Of a DNA stretch of 64,000 nucleotides, positions 44,518 through 53,795 are shown one piece after another (positions within the stretch are counted from its first letter, which is position 1; every line of letters starts with the position of its first letter). The notes under the pieces were generated by a model that was given only the letters and a program-made list of their open reading frames with translations, had not been told where the DNA came from and did no database searches. Source of the DNA: Maribacter vaceletii (GTDB lineage Bacteria; Bacteroidota; Bacteroidia; Flavobacteriales; Flavobacteriaceae); the NCBI RefSeq assembly GCF_003634105.1, contig NZ_RBIQ01000012.1, forward strand, positions 62,001 through 126,000, given 5' to 3'. The translations under genes were made by a program, and so were the position numbers.

Positions 44518-45873
44518 ATGAAATTTAAATTATTTTTTCTTTTACCAATAGCTTTTCTGTGCTTTTCTTTTTCTTCTTATGCCTTATTTACTGAGGTTTT
44601 ACAAGAGGAAGACCCATTTGTAATAGTTTTAGATGCGGGGCATGGTGGGCATGATCCTGGGAATTTAGGAAATGGATATTTAGAGAAAAATATTGCATTA
44701 AATATTGTTTTAAAGGTAGGAGCTATTTTAGAGCAGAATAAAGATATTAAAGTAATATACACTAGAAAAGATGATACTTTTATAGATTTATTTGTTCGTG
44801 GAGAGATAGCTAATAAAGCGAATGCGGACCTCTTTGTATCCGTACACTGTGATTCTCATACTTCTGATGCACATGGTGCAGGAACTTTTGTTTTAGGGCT
44901 ACATGCTAACAAACAAAACTTTGAAATAGCTAAAAAGGAAAACTCCGTAATATATTTAGAAGATAATTACGAGACTAGATATGCTAATTACGATATTAAC
45001 TCTCCAGAATCTGTAATAGGGTTAACTATAATGCAGGAAGAATTTTTAGACCAGAGTATTGCATTAGCAAAAATTATGCAAGAAAATTTCTCTGTTAAAT
45101 TAAAAAGGAACGACCGTAAAGTTAAACAGGCTGGCTTTATAGTGTTGCACCAAACTTTTATGCCAAGTGTTTTAGTAGAAACAGGTTTTTTAACTAATAA
45201 AGAGGAAGGGGCTTACTTAAATTCTAAACAAGGGCAGTCTAAAATAGGTTCGGCAATAGCTTCTGCAATTATTAAGTATAAAGAACAAGTGCCATCTAAA
45301 ACTTCAAAAAATAATGCAATTGGTTCTACACCAATAAAAAATCCTCCTGTTCCTATTGAAAAAGAAAAAGTAATAGAGGAGCCTAAAAAAGTTGTAGAAA
45401 AGGTAGTGCCTAAAGTAGAAAATAAAAAAGAACCTATTGTTGTTAACAAAGAGGAAGTTGCAGAGGTAAAAGAAAAAGAGATTGTTAAGCCAACAAAAGA
45501 AGTTATTAGGTCATCATCTGGAGTAAGAACAAAAGTAGAAGAAAAAGAAATTCCAGAGGTAAAAAAAGAAATAGAAACTCCTAAACCAGTAGTAGTTAAA
45601 AAGAATTATGATATTATTTTTAAAGTGCAACTACTAGCCAGTGGAAAGAATATAGCTTTAGAAGCAGAAAATTTTAATGGATTAAATGATTTATCTAAAG
45701 AACCTGTTAAAAGTTTATTTAGATATATGTATGGGAATACAGAATCCTATCAAAAAGTAAAATTATTAAAGAAAAATGCAGATTTAAAGGGGTACACCAG
45801 CTCTTATATTGTAGCCTATAAAGACGGAGTTCGTATTCCTGTAGAAAAAGCACTTGCATACATATCTGAATAA
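44518..45873 (+). CDS. N-acetylmuramoyl-L-alanine amidase (Amidase_3) with SPOR-like end
   Basis: A 451-residue exported enzyme that cuts the MurNAc-L-Ala bond of peptidoglycan. A signal peptide covers about residues 1-25. The zinc-binding catalytic domain (about 33-255) shows IVLDAGHGGHDPGN, LEKNIALNI, FVSVHCDSHTSDAHGAGTF and VLVETGFLTNKEEG, which include the two His and two Glu ligands expected. A Lys/Glu/Pro/Val-rich linker of some 110 residues follows. The last 85 residues (IIFKVQLLASGKNIALEA to the end) look like a SPOR-type domain that binds denuded septal glycan. This points to a role in cell separation. It is divergent from lptD. Confidence 0.93.
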   Translation: MKFKLFFLLPIAFLCFSFSSYALFTEVLQEEDPFVIVLDAGHGGHDPGNLGNGYLEKNIALNIVLKVGAILEQNKDIKVIYTRKDDTFIDLFVRGEIANKANADLFVSVHCDSHTSDAHGAGTFVLGLHANKQNFEIAKKENSVIYLEDNYETRYANYDINSPESVIGLTIMQEEFLDQSIALAKIMQENFSVKLKRNDRKVKQAGFIVLHQTFMPSVLVETGFLTNKEEGAYLNSKQGQSKIGSAIASAIIKYKEQVPSKTSKNNAIGSTPIKNPPVPIEKEKVIEEPKKVVEKVVPKVENKKEPIVVNKEEVAEVKEKEIVKPTKEVIRSSSGVRTKVEEKEIPEVKKEIETPKPVVVKKNYDIIFKVQLLASGKNIALEAENFNGLNDLSKEPVKSLFRYMYGNTESYQKVKLLKKNADLKGYTSSYIVAYKDGVRIPVEKALAYISE

Positions 45874-45930
45874 AAATAGCTAACATCAAAAAATATTTTT
45901 AATTTTGTTAGGAACCCAAAACACATTTGC

Positions 45931-46893
45931 TTGAAACTATCTAGAGAAATTAAAACAGGAATAATTGTTATTGGAGGTATTCTATTATTTATAATGGGAT
46001 TTAGTTATTTAAAATCTACACCGCTTTTTGATAATAGTAATAAAATGTATGCGATTTATCCTCATGTAGGGGGTTTACAGCCAGGAACACCGGTCTCTAT
46101 TAATGGTTTTTCGGTAGGAACAGTAAATGACATTCAATTTAAAGATGGGATGGGTAATTTATTAGTAACATTTACGGTTAATAAAGACTTTAGTTTTTCT
46201 AGGAATAGTAGGGCAGAACTTTATGATACAGGAATAATAGGAGGTAAAGGGTTACAAATAATTCCAGTTTTTGATGATGCCCCTATAGCTAAAACAGGAG
46301 ATACTTTAACAACAGAAACAAGACCAGGTTTAACAGAACTTGCACAGCAAAAATTAACGCCATTATTTAAAAAGTTTGAATCTGCTGTAACAGATGCAGA
46401 TTCTGTTTTGTTAAACGTAAATAAAGTTTTAGATAAAAAAACAAAAAAAGATTTACAAACTGCTATCGCTGGTTTAAGTGATCTTATGGTTAGTTTAAAT
46501 GGAAGTGCATCTGTCTTAAATAATATTTTAAAAAATAATGAAGGTAAGTTAAATGAATCTTTAACTAACTTTGAATCTCTCACCTCTAATCTATCAAGTA
46601 TTACAGACTCTATAAATAATGCTGGTTTAGGAAGAACCCTTTCTAATCTAGAATCTACAGTTGCTAATTTAGATAAGTTAATGGCAAAAATAGATAGAGG
46701 AGATGGTACTTTAGGGAAATTAATGAATAATGAGGAATTGTACACGAACCTCAATAGTGCTTCTAAAGAATTAGACTTATTACTGCAAGACTTTAGATTA
46801 AATCCAAAACGATATGTAAATGTATCTGTATTTGGAAAAAAACAAAAAGAATACACCGTTCCGGAGGAAGACCCTGCGGAAAATATTGAATAA
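45931..46893 (+). CDS. MlaD/MCE family lipid-transport protein
   Basis: A 320-residue protein with a short cytoplasmic start, one membrane helix (about 10-27, IVIGGILLFIMGFSYL) and an MCE domain at about 35-115 (YPHVGGLQPGTPVSINGF, GTVNDIQF, GIIGGKGLQI). A long helical tail with heptad-like Leu/Ile spacing follows. MCE proteins form hexameric rings that shuttle phospholipids between membranes, usually with an MlaE-type permease and MlaF ATPase. Neither is encoded nearby here. The start is TTG, because no ATG fits homologues. A TAATTTTG box at 45900-45907 could give it its own promoter. The Fe-S gene follows after 12 bases. Confidence 0.9.
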   Translation: MKLSREIKTGIIVIGGILLFIMGFSYLKSTPLFDNSNKMYAIYPHVGGLQPGTPVSINGFSVGTVNDIQFKDGMGNLLVTFTVNKDFSFSRNSRAELYDTGIIGGKGLQIIPVFDDAPIAKTGDTLTTETRPGLTELAQQKLTPLFKKFESAVTDADSVLLNVNKVLDKKTKKDLQTAIAGLSDLMVSLNGSASVLNNILKNNEGKLNESLTNFESLTSNLSSITDSINNAGLGRTLSNLESTVANLDKLMAKIDRGDGTLGKLMNNEELYTNLNSASKELDLLLQDFRLNPKRYVNVSVFGKKQKEYTVPEEDPAENIE

Positions 46894-46905
46894 CTAACAT
46901 TTTTT

Positions 46906-48228
46906 ATGGAATATCTTTCAAATATTTTATTCGCAATCGTTTTAGTTGCGGGAATTGGATTTTTTACTAAAAACGTATTGCGTCTTTCTAGAAATATAAA
47001 ACTAGGAAGAGATGTAGACGTAAGTGATAATAAACCCCAACGGTGGAAAAATATGGCCAAAATAGCACTTGGTCAAACCAAAATGGTGGTAAGGCCTATT
47101 GCTGGTTTTCTTCATATTATTGTTTATGTAGGTTTTATAATAATTAATCTTGAAGTTTTAGAAATAATTATAGATGGTCTTTTTGGTACGCATAGAGTGT
47201 TTGCATCCTTAGGAAGTATATACAATCTATTAATAGGTTCTTTTGAGATTTTAGCAGTATTAGTAATTGTAGCTGTTGTTATCTTTTGGATTAGAAGAAA
47301 TATTATTAGAATAAAACGTTTTATAAAGCCTGAAATGAAGGGTTGGCCTAAAAATGATGGAAATATAATACTATATATAGAATTGGTTTTAATGACTTTG
47401 TTCTTGACTATGAATGCTGCAGACTACCAACTTCAACTATTAGATGCACCACATTATACAAAAGCAGGTGATTTTCCTGCAAGTCAGTTTATAGCATCTT
47501 TATTTTCAGATATGTCTATTGCATCTCTAATAGTATTAGAGAGAACTACGTGGTGGTTACATATAATTGGAATTTTATGCTTTTTAAATTATTTATACTA
47601 CTCTAAGCATTTACATATATTGCTAGCATTTCCTAATACGTATTATGGTAGTATAGAGCCAAAAGGAAAATTAAATAATTTGGAAGCTATAACTAAAGAG
47701 GTAAAATTAATGATGGATCCAAGTGCTGATCCTTTTGCTGCTCCTGCAGAAGACGCGCCAGTTCCAGAGAAATTTGGAGCATCTGATGTTAAAGATTTAA
47801 ATTGGGTACAATTATTAAATGCTTATACCTGTACAGAGTGTGGTAGGTGTACCTCTTCCTGTCCTGCAAATTTAACTGGTAAAAAGTTATCTCCTCGTAA
47901 AATTATGATGGATACTCGTGATCGTCTAGAAGAAGTGGGTAAAAATATAGATGCAAATAAAGGAGTGTTTGTAGAGGATGGTAAACAACTTTTAGGAGAT
48001 TATATAACTAAAGAAGAACTATGGGCATGTACTACTTGCAATGCATGTGTAGAAGAATGTCCAGTAAGTATTAGTCCATTGTCAATTATTCAAGACATGC
48101 GTCGTTATTTAGTAATGGAACAAAGTGCAGCTCCAGTAGAATTAAATAATATGATGTCTAATATAGAAAATAATGGAGCACCTTGGCCATATAACCAAAT
48201 GGATAGGTTAAATTGGGTAGATGAATAA
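46906..48228 (+). CDS. Membrane Fe-S oxidoreductase, HdrD/GlpC-like N-part
   Basis: A 440-residue protein with about five membrane helices in the first 250 residues. Histidines in several helices (such as GFLHIIVYVGF and WWLHIIGILCFL) could hold haem b, as in NarI/HdrE-like cytochromes. Two ferredoxin-type 4Fe-4S motifs follow: CTECGRCTSSCP from residue 309 and CTTCNACVEECP from 375. The next gene encodes the cysteine-rich domains normally fused or paired to such modules (HdrD, GlpC, LldE/LldF sets). Together they look like a quinone-linked oxidoreductase, but the electron donor is unknown. The placement after an MCE gene and before bshA recurs in flavobacteria as I remember it. Confidence 0.85.
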   Translation: MEYLSNILFAIVLVAGIGFFTKNVLRLSRNIKLGRDVDVSDNKPQRWKNMAKIALGQTKMVVRPIAGFLHIIVYVGFIIINLEVLEIIIDGLFGTHRVFASLGSIYNLLIGSFEILAVLVIVAVVIFWIRRNIIRIKRFIKPEMKGWPKNDGNIILYIELVLMTLFLTMNAADYQLQLLDAPHYTKAGDFPASQFIASLFSDMSIASLIVLERTTWWLHIIGILCFLNYLYYSKHLHILLAFPNTYYGSIEPKGKLNNLEAITKEVKLMMDPSADPFAAPAEDAPVPEKFGASDVKDLNWVQLLNAYTCTECGRCTSSCPANLTGKKLSPRKIMMDTRDRLEEVGKNIDANKGVFVEDGKQLLGDYITKEELWACTTCNACVEECPVSISPLSIIQDMRRYLVMEQSAAPVELNNMMSNIENNGAPWPYNQMDRLNWVDE

Positions 48229-48258
48229 TAAGAGGTAAGGTTCAAATATTAAAAAATA

Positions 48259-48295
48259 TTTTCTTTAAGTATATTTAATTATGTGTTAAAGAAAA
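48259..48295. repeat. Ten-base inverted repeat between the Fe-S genes
   Basis: TTTTCTTTAA (48259-48268) and TTAAAGAAAA (48286-48295) are perfect arms around a 17-base loop in the 96-base spacer. There is no T run after it. It could be an operator, a processing hairpin or a chance AT-rich match. Confidence 0.35.
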
Positions 48296-48324
48296 CTGGA
48301 GTATTTATATAAAACATTCATTTT

Positions 48325-49119
48325 ATGAGTAATGATAAACTAAGGGTTCCTACAATGGGGCAATGTATGGCAGAAGGCAAACAACCAGAAGTGTTGTTTT
48401 GGGTAGGTTCTGCTGGTAGTTTTGATGATAGAGCAAAGAAGATAACAAGAGCTTTTGTTAAGATTTTAAATAAAGCCAATGTAGATTTTGCTGTTTTAGG
48501 AACAGAAGAAAGTTGCACTGGTGATGTCGCTAAACGAGCAGGAAATGAGTTTCTTTTTCAAATGCAAGCTTTAATGAATATTGAAGTTTTAAATGGATAT
48601 GGAATAAAAAAAATAGTAACCTGTGACCCCCATTCTTATAATTGTTTAAAGAATGAATATCCAGGTTTAGGAGGTAATTATGAAGTTGTACATCATACCC
48701 AGTTTATCCAAGATTTAATCAATTCTGGAAAATTAAATGTAACAGGGAGTCTTTATAAAGGAAAACGCATTACATTTCACGACCCATGTTATTTAGGGAG
48801 AGCAAATAATGAGTATACTGCGCCAAGAGAAGTTCTTAAAAATACAAACGCAGATATTATTGAAATGAAAAGGCATAAACAAACAGCATTATGTTGTGGC
48901 GCTGGAGGCGCGCAAATGTTTAAAGAGCCAGAAAAAGGAGATAAAGATATTAACGTACTAAGAACAGAAGATGCACTTAGTACAAAACCAAACATTATAG
49001 CAACAGGCTGTCCTTATTGTATTACTATGATGACAGATGGAGTAAAAAACAAAGAAAAAGAAGATGCAGTTAAAGTAATGGATATTGCTGAAATAATTGC
49101 AACTGCAGAAGAACTATAA
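48325..49119 (+). CDS. Cysteine-rich (CCG domain) Fe-S protein, HdrD/GlpC-like
   Basis: A 264-residue cytoplasmic protein with the CCG-domain pattern of heterodisulfide reductase subunits HdrB/HdrD and of GlpC and LldE. The first half includes ESCTGDVAKRAGNEF and TCDPHSYNCLKNEYP. The second half has FHDPCYLGR, LCCGAGGAQMF and TGCPYCITMM. In HdrB these cysteines hold a non-cubane Fe-S cluster where the substrate disulfide is reduced. The gene pairs with the upstream membrane Fe-S protein. The natural substrate here is unknown. A bacillithiol-type disulfide is a tempting but unproven thought, given bshA 3.5 kb downstream. Confidence 0.85.
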   Translation: MSNDKLRVPTMGQCMAEGKQPEVLFWVGSAGSFDDRAKKITRAFVKILNKANVDFAVLGTEESCTGDVAKRAGNEFLFQMQALMNIEVLNGYGIKKIVTCDPHSYNCLKNEYPGLGGNYEVVHHTQFIQDLINSGKLNVTGSLYKGKRITFHDPCYLGRANNEYTAPREVLKNTNADIIEMKRHKQTALCCGAGGAQMFKEPEKGDKDINVLRTEDALSTKPNIIATGCPYCITMMTDGVKNKEKEDAVKVMDIAEIIATAEEL

Positions 49120-49133
49120 TATTAAAATAAAAA

Positions 49134-49616
49134 ATGCTAGTAGATTTTAAAGAATTACCTAATTCCTCTAGAGTATGGATTTACCAATGTAGTAGGTCTT
49201 TTTCGGAACAAGAATTAGAAGCTATAAATAAAGATTTTAAAACTTTTATTACGGATTGGACAGCACATGGAAGCGATTTAAAAGCAGGCTTTGAAATTAA
49301 GTATAATAGATTTATAGTTCTAGCATTAGACCAATCTTTAAACGCCGCTACAGGTTGCTCTATAGATGCCTCTGTACATTTTATTATGCAACTAGAGAAA
49401 AAGTACGATGTGCTTTTACTAGATAAAATGAATGTATCTTATAAACAAGGAGAATATGTAGCATATAAACCTCTTATAGATTTTAAGAAAATGGCAAAAA
49501 ATAAAGCTGTTTCTTTAAAAACTATAGTGTTTAATAATTTAGTTGCAAATAAAGGAGAGTACCTAGAACATTGGGAGGTTCCAGCTTCCGAGAGTTGGCA
49601 TAGTAGATTTATGTAA
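49134..49616 (+). CDS. Conserved Bacteroidota protein of unknown function
   Basis: A 160-residue soluble protein without signal peptide. It opens MLVDFKELPNSSRVWIYQ, then FITDWTAHGSDLKAGFEI and ends WEVPASESWHSRFM. I recognise it as a family conserved beside the Fe-S genes in flavobacteria and sometimes labelled ABC transporter ATPase. It has no Walker A, signature or Walker B motif, so that label cannot be right. A CS dipeptide motif (SLNAATGCSIDASVHF) in the middle is well conserved in my memory of homologues. It starts 14 bases after the CCG-domain gene and is likely cotranscribed. Its role is unknown, and it could be an accessory of the redox pair. Confidence 0.75.
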   Translation: MLVDFKELPNSSRVWIYQCSRSFSEQELEAINKDFKTFITDWTAHGSDLKAGFEIKYNRFIVLALDQSLNAATGCSIDASVHFIMQLEKKYDVLLLDKMNVSYKQGEYVAYKPLIDFKKMAKNKAVSLKTIVFNNLVANKGEYLEHWEVPASESWHSRFM

Positions 49617-49722
49617 TATTCTTTTGGTATAGTACTTGCTTTATTATTTAAAATTACTTTATAAAAAGAATAAAATGCAATAATGTAAATTCTTTTTAGT
49701 TATTTTCATACACGATTTTTAT

Positions 49723-52632
49723 ATGCGTTTTAATCTAACCATTTTTCTTTTATTTCTTTATTTCTTAAATGCACAAGGGCAATCTAACCCTTTAGTGTCT
49801 AGAGATAGTATGGCACAGCAAAGGTGGGTAAATCTTACCTATGAGAAGATGACATTAGAAGAAAAGCTTGGCCAACTTTTTATGGTTAGTGTAGCTTCTA
49901 ACCAAGATAAAGCAAGTATAGAAAAAATAAAATCCTTAATTAAAACTGAAAAAATTGGAGGCCTTATTTTTTCAAAAGGAGGGCCAGTACAACAAGCAAA
50001 ACTTACCAATAAATTTCAGTCCTACTCAGATTTACCATTATTAGTTGGTATGGATGCAGAATGGGGCTTAGCAATGCGTTTAGATTCTACGTACGCATTC
50101 CCTTGGAATATGACGCTAGGAGCAATTAAAGATAATGCTATAGTAGAAAAAGTTGGCAAGCAAATTGGGAAGCACGCAAAGCGTATGGGTGTTCATATTA
50201 ATTTTGCACCAGATATAGACATTAATACAAATCCTCAAAACCCTATAATAGGAAATCGTTCTTTTGGAGAAGATAAATATAATGTAGCGGAAAAAGGTGT
50301 TGCATTTATGCAAGGAATGGAAAGTGCAGGTGTTTTATCAAGCGGCAAACATTTTCCAGGACACGGAGATACTTCTGTAGATTCTCATTTAACATTACCT
50401 ACCATAAATTTTACGAAAGAAAGATTAGATAGTGTAGAACTATATCCCTACAAACAACTTATAAAAGCAGGATTAAGTAGTGTTATGGTTGCGCACTTAA
50501 ATGTGCCTAGTTTAGAAATTAAAAAGAACTTACCTTCTTCTTTATCAGAACAAATTATAACAGGAATATTAAAAGAGAAATTAAAATTTAAAGGGTTGGT
50601 TTTTACCGATGCTTTAAATATGAAAGGAGTATCTACGCAAGGAAAAAAAGGAGATGTAGAATTAGCGGCATTTATGGCAGGGAATGATATTCTTTTAATG
50701 CCTACAGAAGTACAAGCGGCAAAAGAGAAGTTAATTAAAGCATATAATAAAGGGAAATTTTCAGAAAATAGATTGGCATATTCTGTAAAGAAAATATTAT
50801 TAGCAAAATATAAAGTTGGTTTACATAAGTACAAACCAATAGTTACCAAAAATTTATATAAAGACTTAAATACATTAGAAGACGATTTAATTTATGAAGA
50901 GGCTATTGAGAATGCCATTACAGTTGTAAAGAATAAGTTTTATTTAATGGGTATAAAAAAACTCGAAAACAAGAAAATTGCCTATATAAAGTTTGGAGAT
51001 GCAGACCATAAACCTTTTTTAAACGAGCTTAATAAATTTGCGAAAGTTATTCCTATACAAGGAAACGATGTTGCAACGTTAAAAAAGAAATTAAAACCTT
51101 ATAACTTAGTAATTATAGGGCACCATAGGAGTAATGATACCCCGTGGAAAGCTTATTCGCTAACTACGAAAGAGAAGAATATTCTTCAAGAGATAAGTAA
51201 AGAAAGAGGCTCTAATGTAATATTAAGTGTATTTACAAAACCATATGCACTACTTAATTTAGATTTGAGTTTTATAGATGGTGTTATAGTTGGGTATCAA
51301 AATAGTAAAGTGGCCCAAGAAAAAACAGCACAAGTACTATTTGGAGCTATAGCAGCAAAGGGGAAATTGCCAGTTTCTGCAAACACTACATTGCCAGTTA
51401 ATAGTGGGGTGGAGTTAAAGTCTTTAAAAAGATTAGGGTATAGTATTCCAGAAAGAGTTGGGCTAAGTTCTTCTAAATTAGCAGAAGTAGATAAATTAGT
51501 GCAAAACGGTTTAGATTCTTTAATGTTTCCAGGTGCTCAAGTTTTAATAGCTAGAAAAGGGAAAGTTATATTTAATAAAGGGTATGGGAAACCTACTTAT
51601 AAATCTAACGAAAAAATAACTCCTAATCATATTTATGATTTAGCTTCAGTAACTAAAATACTAGCTACATTACCTATGGTAATGAAAATGGAGCAAGAGG
51701 GTAAAATTAAATTGAATAATACGTTTCAAGAATTAATACCAGCTTACGCAGATACAGAGATTAAAAATGTAACGGTTTTAAAAGCACTTTCTCATTATGG
51801 AAGATTGCCAGCTTGGATAGCATTTTATGTTAGTACATTAGATAAAAAAAGAAAACCATCGAAAGAGTTTTATAGAGAGCAAAAATTACCGGGTTTTTCT
51901 ATAAAAGTAGCCGATAATTTATACTTGACAGATGCATATAAAGATTCAATATATAATAGAATAGGAAGACAAGATTTAAAGTCTAATAGATACCGTTATA
52001 GCGATGTTTCTTATTATGTGATGAAAAAATATGTGGAAGACACCTACGGTAAAGGTTTAGATGAGTTGGCATCAGATTTTATATATAAACCCATTGGAGC
52101 TTTTCAAACTGGTTATAATCCATTGAAAAATCATTCTAAGAAAGAAATAGTACCATCAGAGGAAGATACGTATTACAGATACCAAACAGTACAAGGTTAT
52201 GTTCATGATATGGGAGCAGCTATGCAAGGAGGTGTAGGAGGACATGCTGGTCTTTTTAGTAACGCAAATGATGTAGCTAAGATTATGCAAATGTATTTGC
52301 AAAACGGGTATTATGGAGGAGATAGGTATTTAGACTCTAGAACAGTAAAAAAATTTAACACTTGTTATTTTTGTGACAAAAATGTTAGAAGGGGAGTAGG
52401 GTTTGATAAACCGCAATTGGAAAAGAGTGGGCCAACTTGTGGTTGTGTATCTCGTAAAAGCTTTGGACATAGTGGTTTTACAGGTACTTATACTTGGGCA
52501 GACCCCGAAGAAGAAATAGTTTACGTTTTTCTTTCCAATAGAACATATCCAACAGCATCTAATACACTTTTAGTTAAATCTGGGTTAAGAACAAGAATTC
52601 AGAAGGCAATTTATGATGCTATAATAAATTAA
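49723..52632 (+). CDS. Fusion of GH3 hydrolase and serine beta-lactamase-like domain
   Basis: A 969-residue exported protein (signal peptide to about residue 20, NAQGQ). The N-terminal half is a GH3 beta-N-acetylglucosaminidase-type barrel with KHFPGHGDTSVDSH and VFTDALNM (nucleophile Asp), as in NagZ. From about residue 590 a penicillin-binding/class C beta-lactamase fold follows, with the SxxK motif in ASVTK, a tyrosine motif YSD in RYRYSDVSYYVM and the HSG triad-like motif at about 916. Between the last two lie four cysteines (881, 884, 906, 908) as CYFC and CGC. The whole could trim both glycan and peptide of the wall outside the cytoplasm. Such fusions are known in Bacteroidota, but I recall no firm substrate. 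Confidence 0.88.
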   Translation: MRFNLTIFLLFLYFLNAQGQSNPLVSRDSMAQQRWVNLTYEKMTLEEKLGQLFMVSVASNQDKASIEKIKSLIKTEKIGGLIFSKGGPVQQAKLTNKFQSYSDLPLLVGMDAEWGLAMRLDSTYAFPWNMTLGAIKDNAIVEKVGKQIGKHAKRMGVHINFAPDIDINTNPQNPIIGNRSFGEDKYNVAEKGVAFMQGMESAGVLSSGKHFPGHGDTSVDSHLTLPTINFTKERLDSVELYPYKQLIKAGLSSVMVAHLNVPSLEIKKNLPSSLSEQIITGILKEKLKFKGLVFTDALNMKGVSTQGKKGDVELAAFMAGNDILLMPTEVQAAKEKLIKAYNKGKFSENRLAYSVKKILLAKYKVGLHKYKPIVTKNLYKDLNTLEDDLIYEEAIENAITVVKNKFYLMGIKKLENKKIAYIKFGDADHKPFLNELNKFAKVIPIQGNDVATLKKKLKPYNLVIIGHHRSNDTPWKAYSLTTKEKNILQEISKERGSNVILSVFTKPYALLNLDLSFIDGVIVGYQNSKVAQEKTAQVLFGAIAAKGKLPVSANTTLPVNSGVELKSLKRLGYSIPERVGLSSSKLAEVDKLVQNGLDSLMFPGAQVLIARKGKVIFNKGYGKPTYKSNEKITPNHIYDLASVTKILATLPMVMKMEQEGKIKLNNTFQELIPAYADTEIKNVTVLKALSHYGRLPAWIAFYVSTLDKKRKPSKEFYREQKLPGFSIKVADNLYLTDAYKDSIYNRIGRQDLKSNRYRYSDVSYYVMKKYVEDTYGKGLDELASDFIYKPIGAFQTGYNPLKNHSKKEIVPSEEDTYYRYQTVQGYVHDMGAAMQGGVGGHAGLFSNANDVAKIMQMYLQNGYYGGDRYLDSRTVKKFNTCYFCDKNVRRGVGFDKPQLEKSGPTCGCVSRKSFGHSGFTGTYTWADPEEEIVYVFLSNRTYPTASNTLLVKSGLRTRIQKAIYDAIIN

Positions 52633-52648
52633 TAGCTAGCTTTGTAAA

Positions 52649-53788
52649 ATGAAGATAGCAATAGTATGTTACCCAACCTTTGGAGGTAGTGGTGTTGTAG
52701 CAACAGAATTAGGTATAGCATTAGCCAATAGAGGGCATGAAATACATTTTGTAACCTATAGACAGCCAGTTAGGTTAGAGCTTTTAAGTAATAATATCCA
52801 TTTTCATGAGGTAAATGTTCCAGAATATCCTTTATTCCAATACCAACCTTATGAATTAGCATTATCTAGTAAATTAGTAGATACTGTAAAACTTTTTGGT
52901 ATAGAGTTGTTACATGTGCATTATGCTATTCCGCATGCATATGCTGGGTATATGGCAAAGAAAATGTTAGAAGAAGAAGGACTTTGTTTACCAATGATTA
53001 CAACCTTACATGGTACAGATATTACTTTGGTTGGTAAACACCCTTTTTACAAGCCAGCTGTTACTTTTAGTATTAATAAATCGGATGTTGTAACATCTGT
53101 ATCAGAAAACCTTAAAAAGAGCACTTTAGAACTTTTTAATATTAAAGGAGAAATAGAAGTAGTTCCTAATTTTATAGACAAAACAAAATACAAACCATCC
53201 TTTACAGATTGCCAACGTACTGCTATGGCAGAAGAAGGAGAGAAAATTATTACGCATATTAGTAATTTTAGAAAGGTAAAAAGAATTCCAGATGTAGTTC
53301 ATATTTTCAATAAAGTACAAAAAGAAGTTCCTTCTAAATTAATAATGGTAGGTGAGGGGCCAGAAAGAGTAAAAGCAGAGGCTTTATGTGAAGAATACGG
53401 TATTACAGACAAAGTAATATTTCTAGGTAATAGTAATGAGATTGATAAAATTCTTTGTTTTTCCGACCTGTTTTTGTTACCATCAGAAACAGAAAGTTTT
53501 GGTTTAGCTGCTCTAGAAGCTATGATAAATAAAGTCCCTGTAATATCTAGTAATACAGGAGGTATTCCAGAAGTTAATAAACATGGTGTTACCGGTTTTT
53601 TAAGTAATGTTGGAAACGTTTCTGAAATGGCTGAGAATGCTATAACGTTATTAATTGATGAGGATAAGTTAAACACATTTAAGCAAAATGCTGTTAAAGT
53701 AGCTGAAGAGTTTGATATTTTAAATATATTGCCACTTTATGAAGCTATTTACCAAAGGGCATATGATACTAGGTGTGAAAATAAATAA
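52649..53788 (+). CDS. bshA: N-acetyl-alpha-D-glucosaminyl L-malate synthase
   Basis: A 379-residue GT4-family (GT-B fold) glycosyltransferase that joins GlcNAc from UDP-GlcNAc to L-malate, the first step of bacillithiol synthesis. The opening KIAIVCYPTFGGSGVVATEL is diagnostic for BshA. LLHVHYAIPHAYAGYMAKKM, TTLHGTDITLVG, the donor-site FGLAALEAMINKVPVISSN and GGIPEV follow. Bacillithiol is the low-molecular-weight thiol of many Bacteroidota. BshB and BshC are not in the window. The gene is 16 bases after the GH3 fusion and seven bases before a small lipoprotein gene. Confidence 0.95.
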   Translation: MKIAIVCYPTFGGSGVVATELGIALANRGHEIHFVTYRQPVRLELLSNNIHFHEVNVPEYPLFQYQPYELALSSKLVDTVKLFGIELLHVHYAIPHAYAGYMAKKMLEEEGLCLPMITTLHGTDITLVGKHPFYKPAVTFSINKSDVVTSVSENLKKSTLELFNIKGEIEVVPNFIDKTKYKPSFTDCQRTAMAEEGEKIITHISNFRKVKRIPDVVHIFNKVQKEVPSKLIMVGEGPERVKAEALCEEYGITDKVIFLGNSNEIDKILCFSDLFLLPSETESFGLAALEAMINKVPVISSNTGGIPEVNKHGVTGFLSNVGNVSEMAENAITLLIDEDKLNTFKQNAVKVAEEFDILNILPLYEAIYQRAYDTRCENK

Positions 53789-53795
53789 TATTCTT

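Noticed and set aside
46221-47060. Long minus-strand open frame of 279 codons opposite the MCE and Fe-S genes
   Set aside because: It is antisense to two well-supported genes, and its translation is low-complexity Phe/Ser/Lys without any family motif, as expected for the shadow of AT-rich coding DNA.
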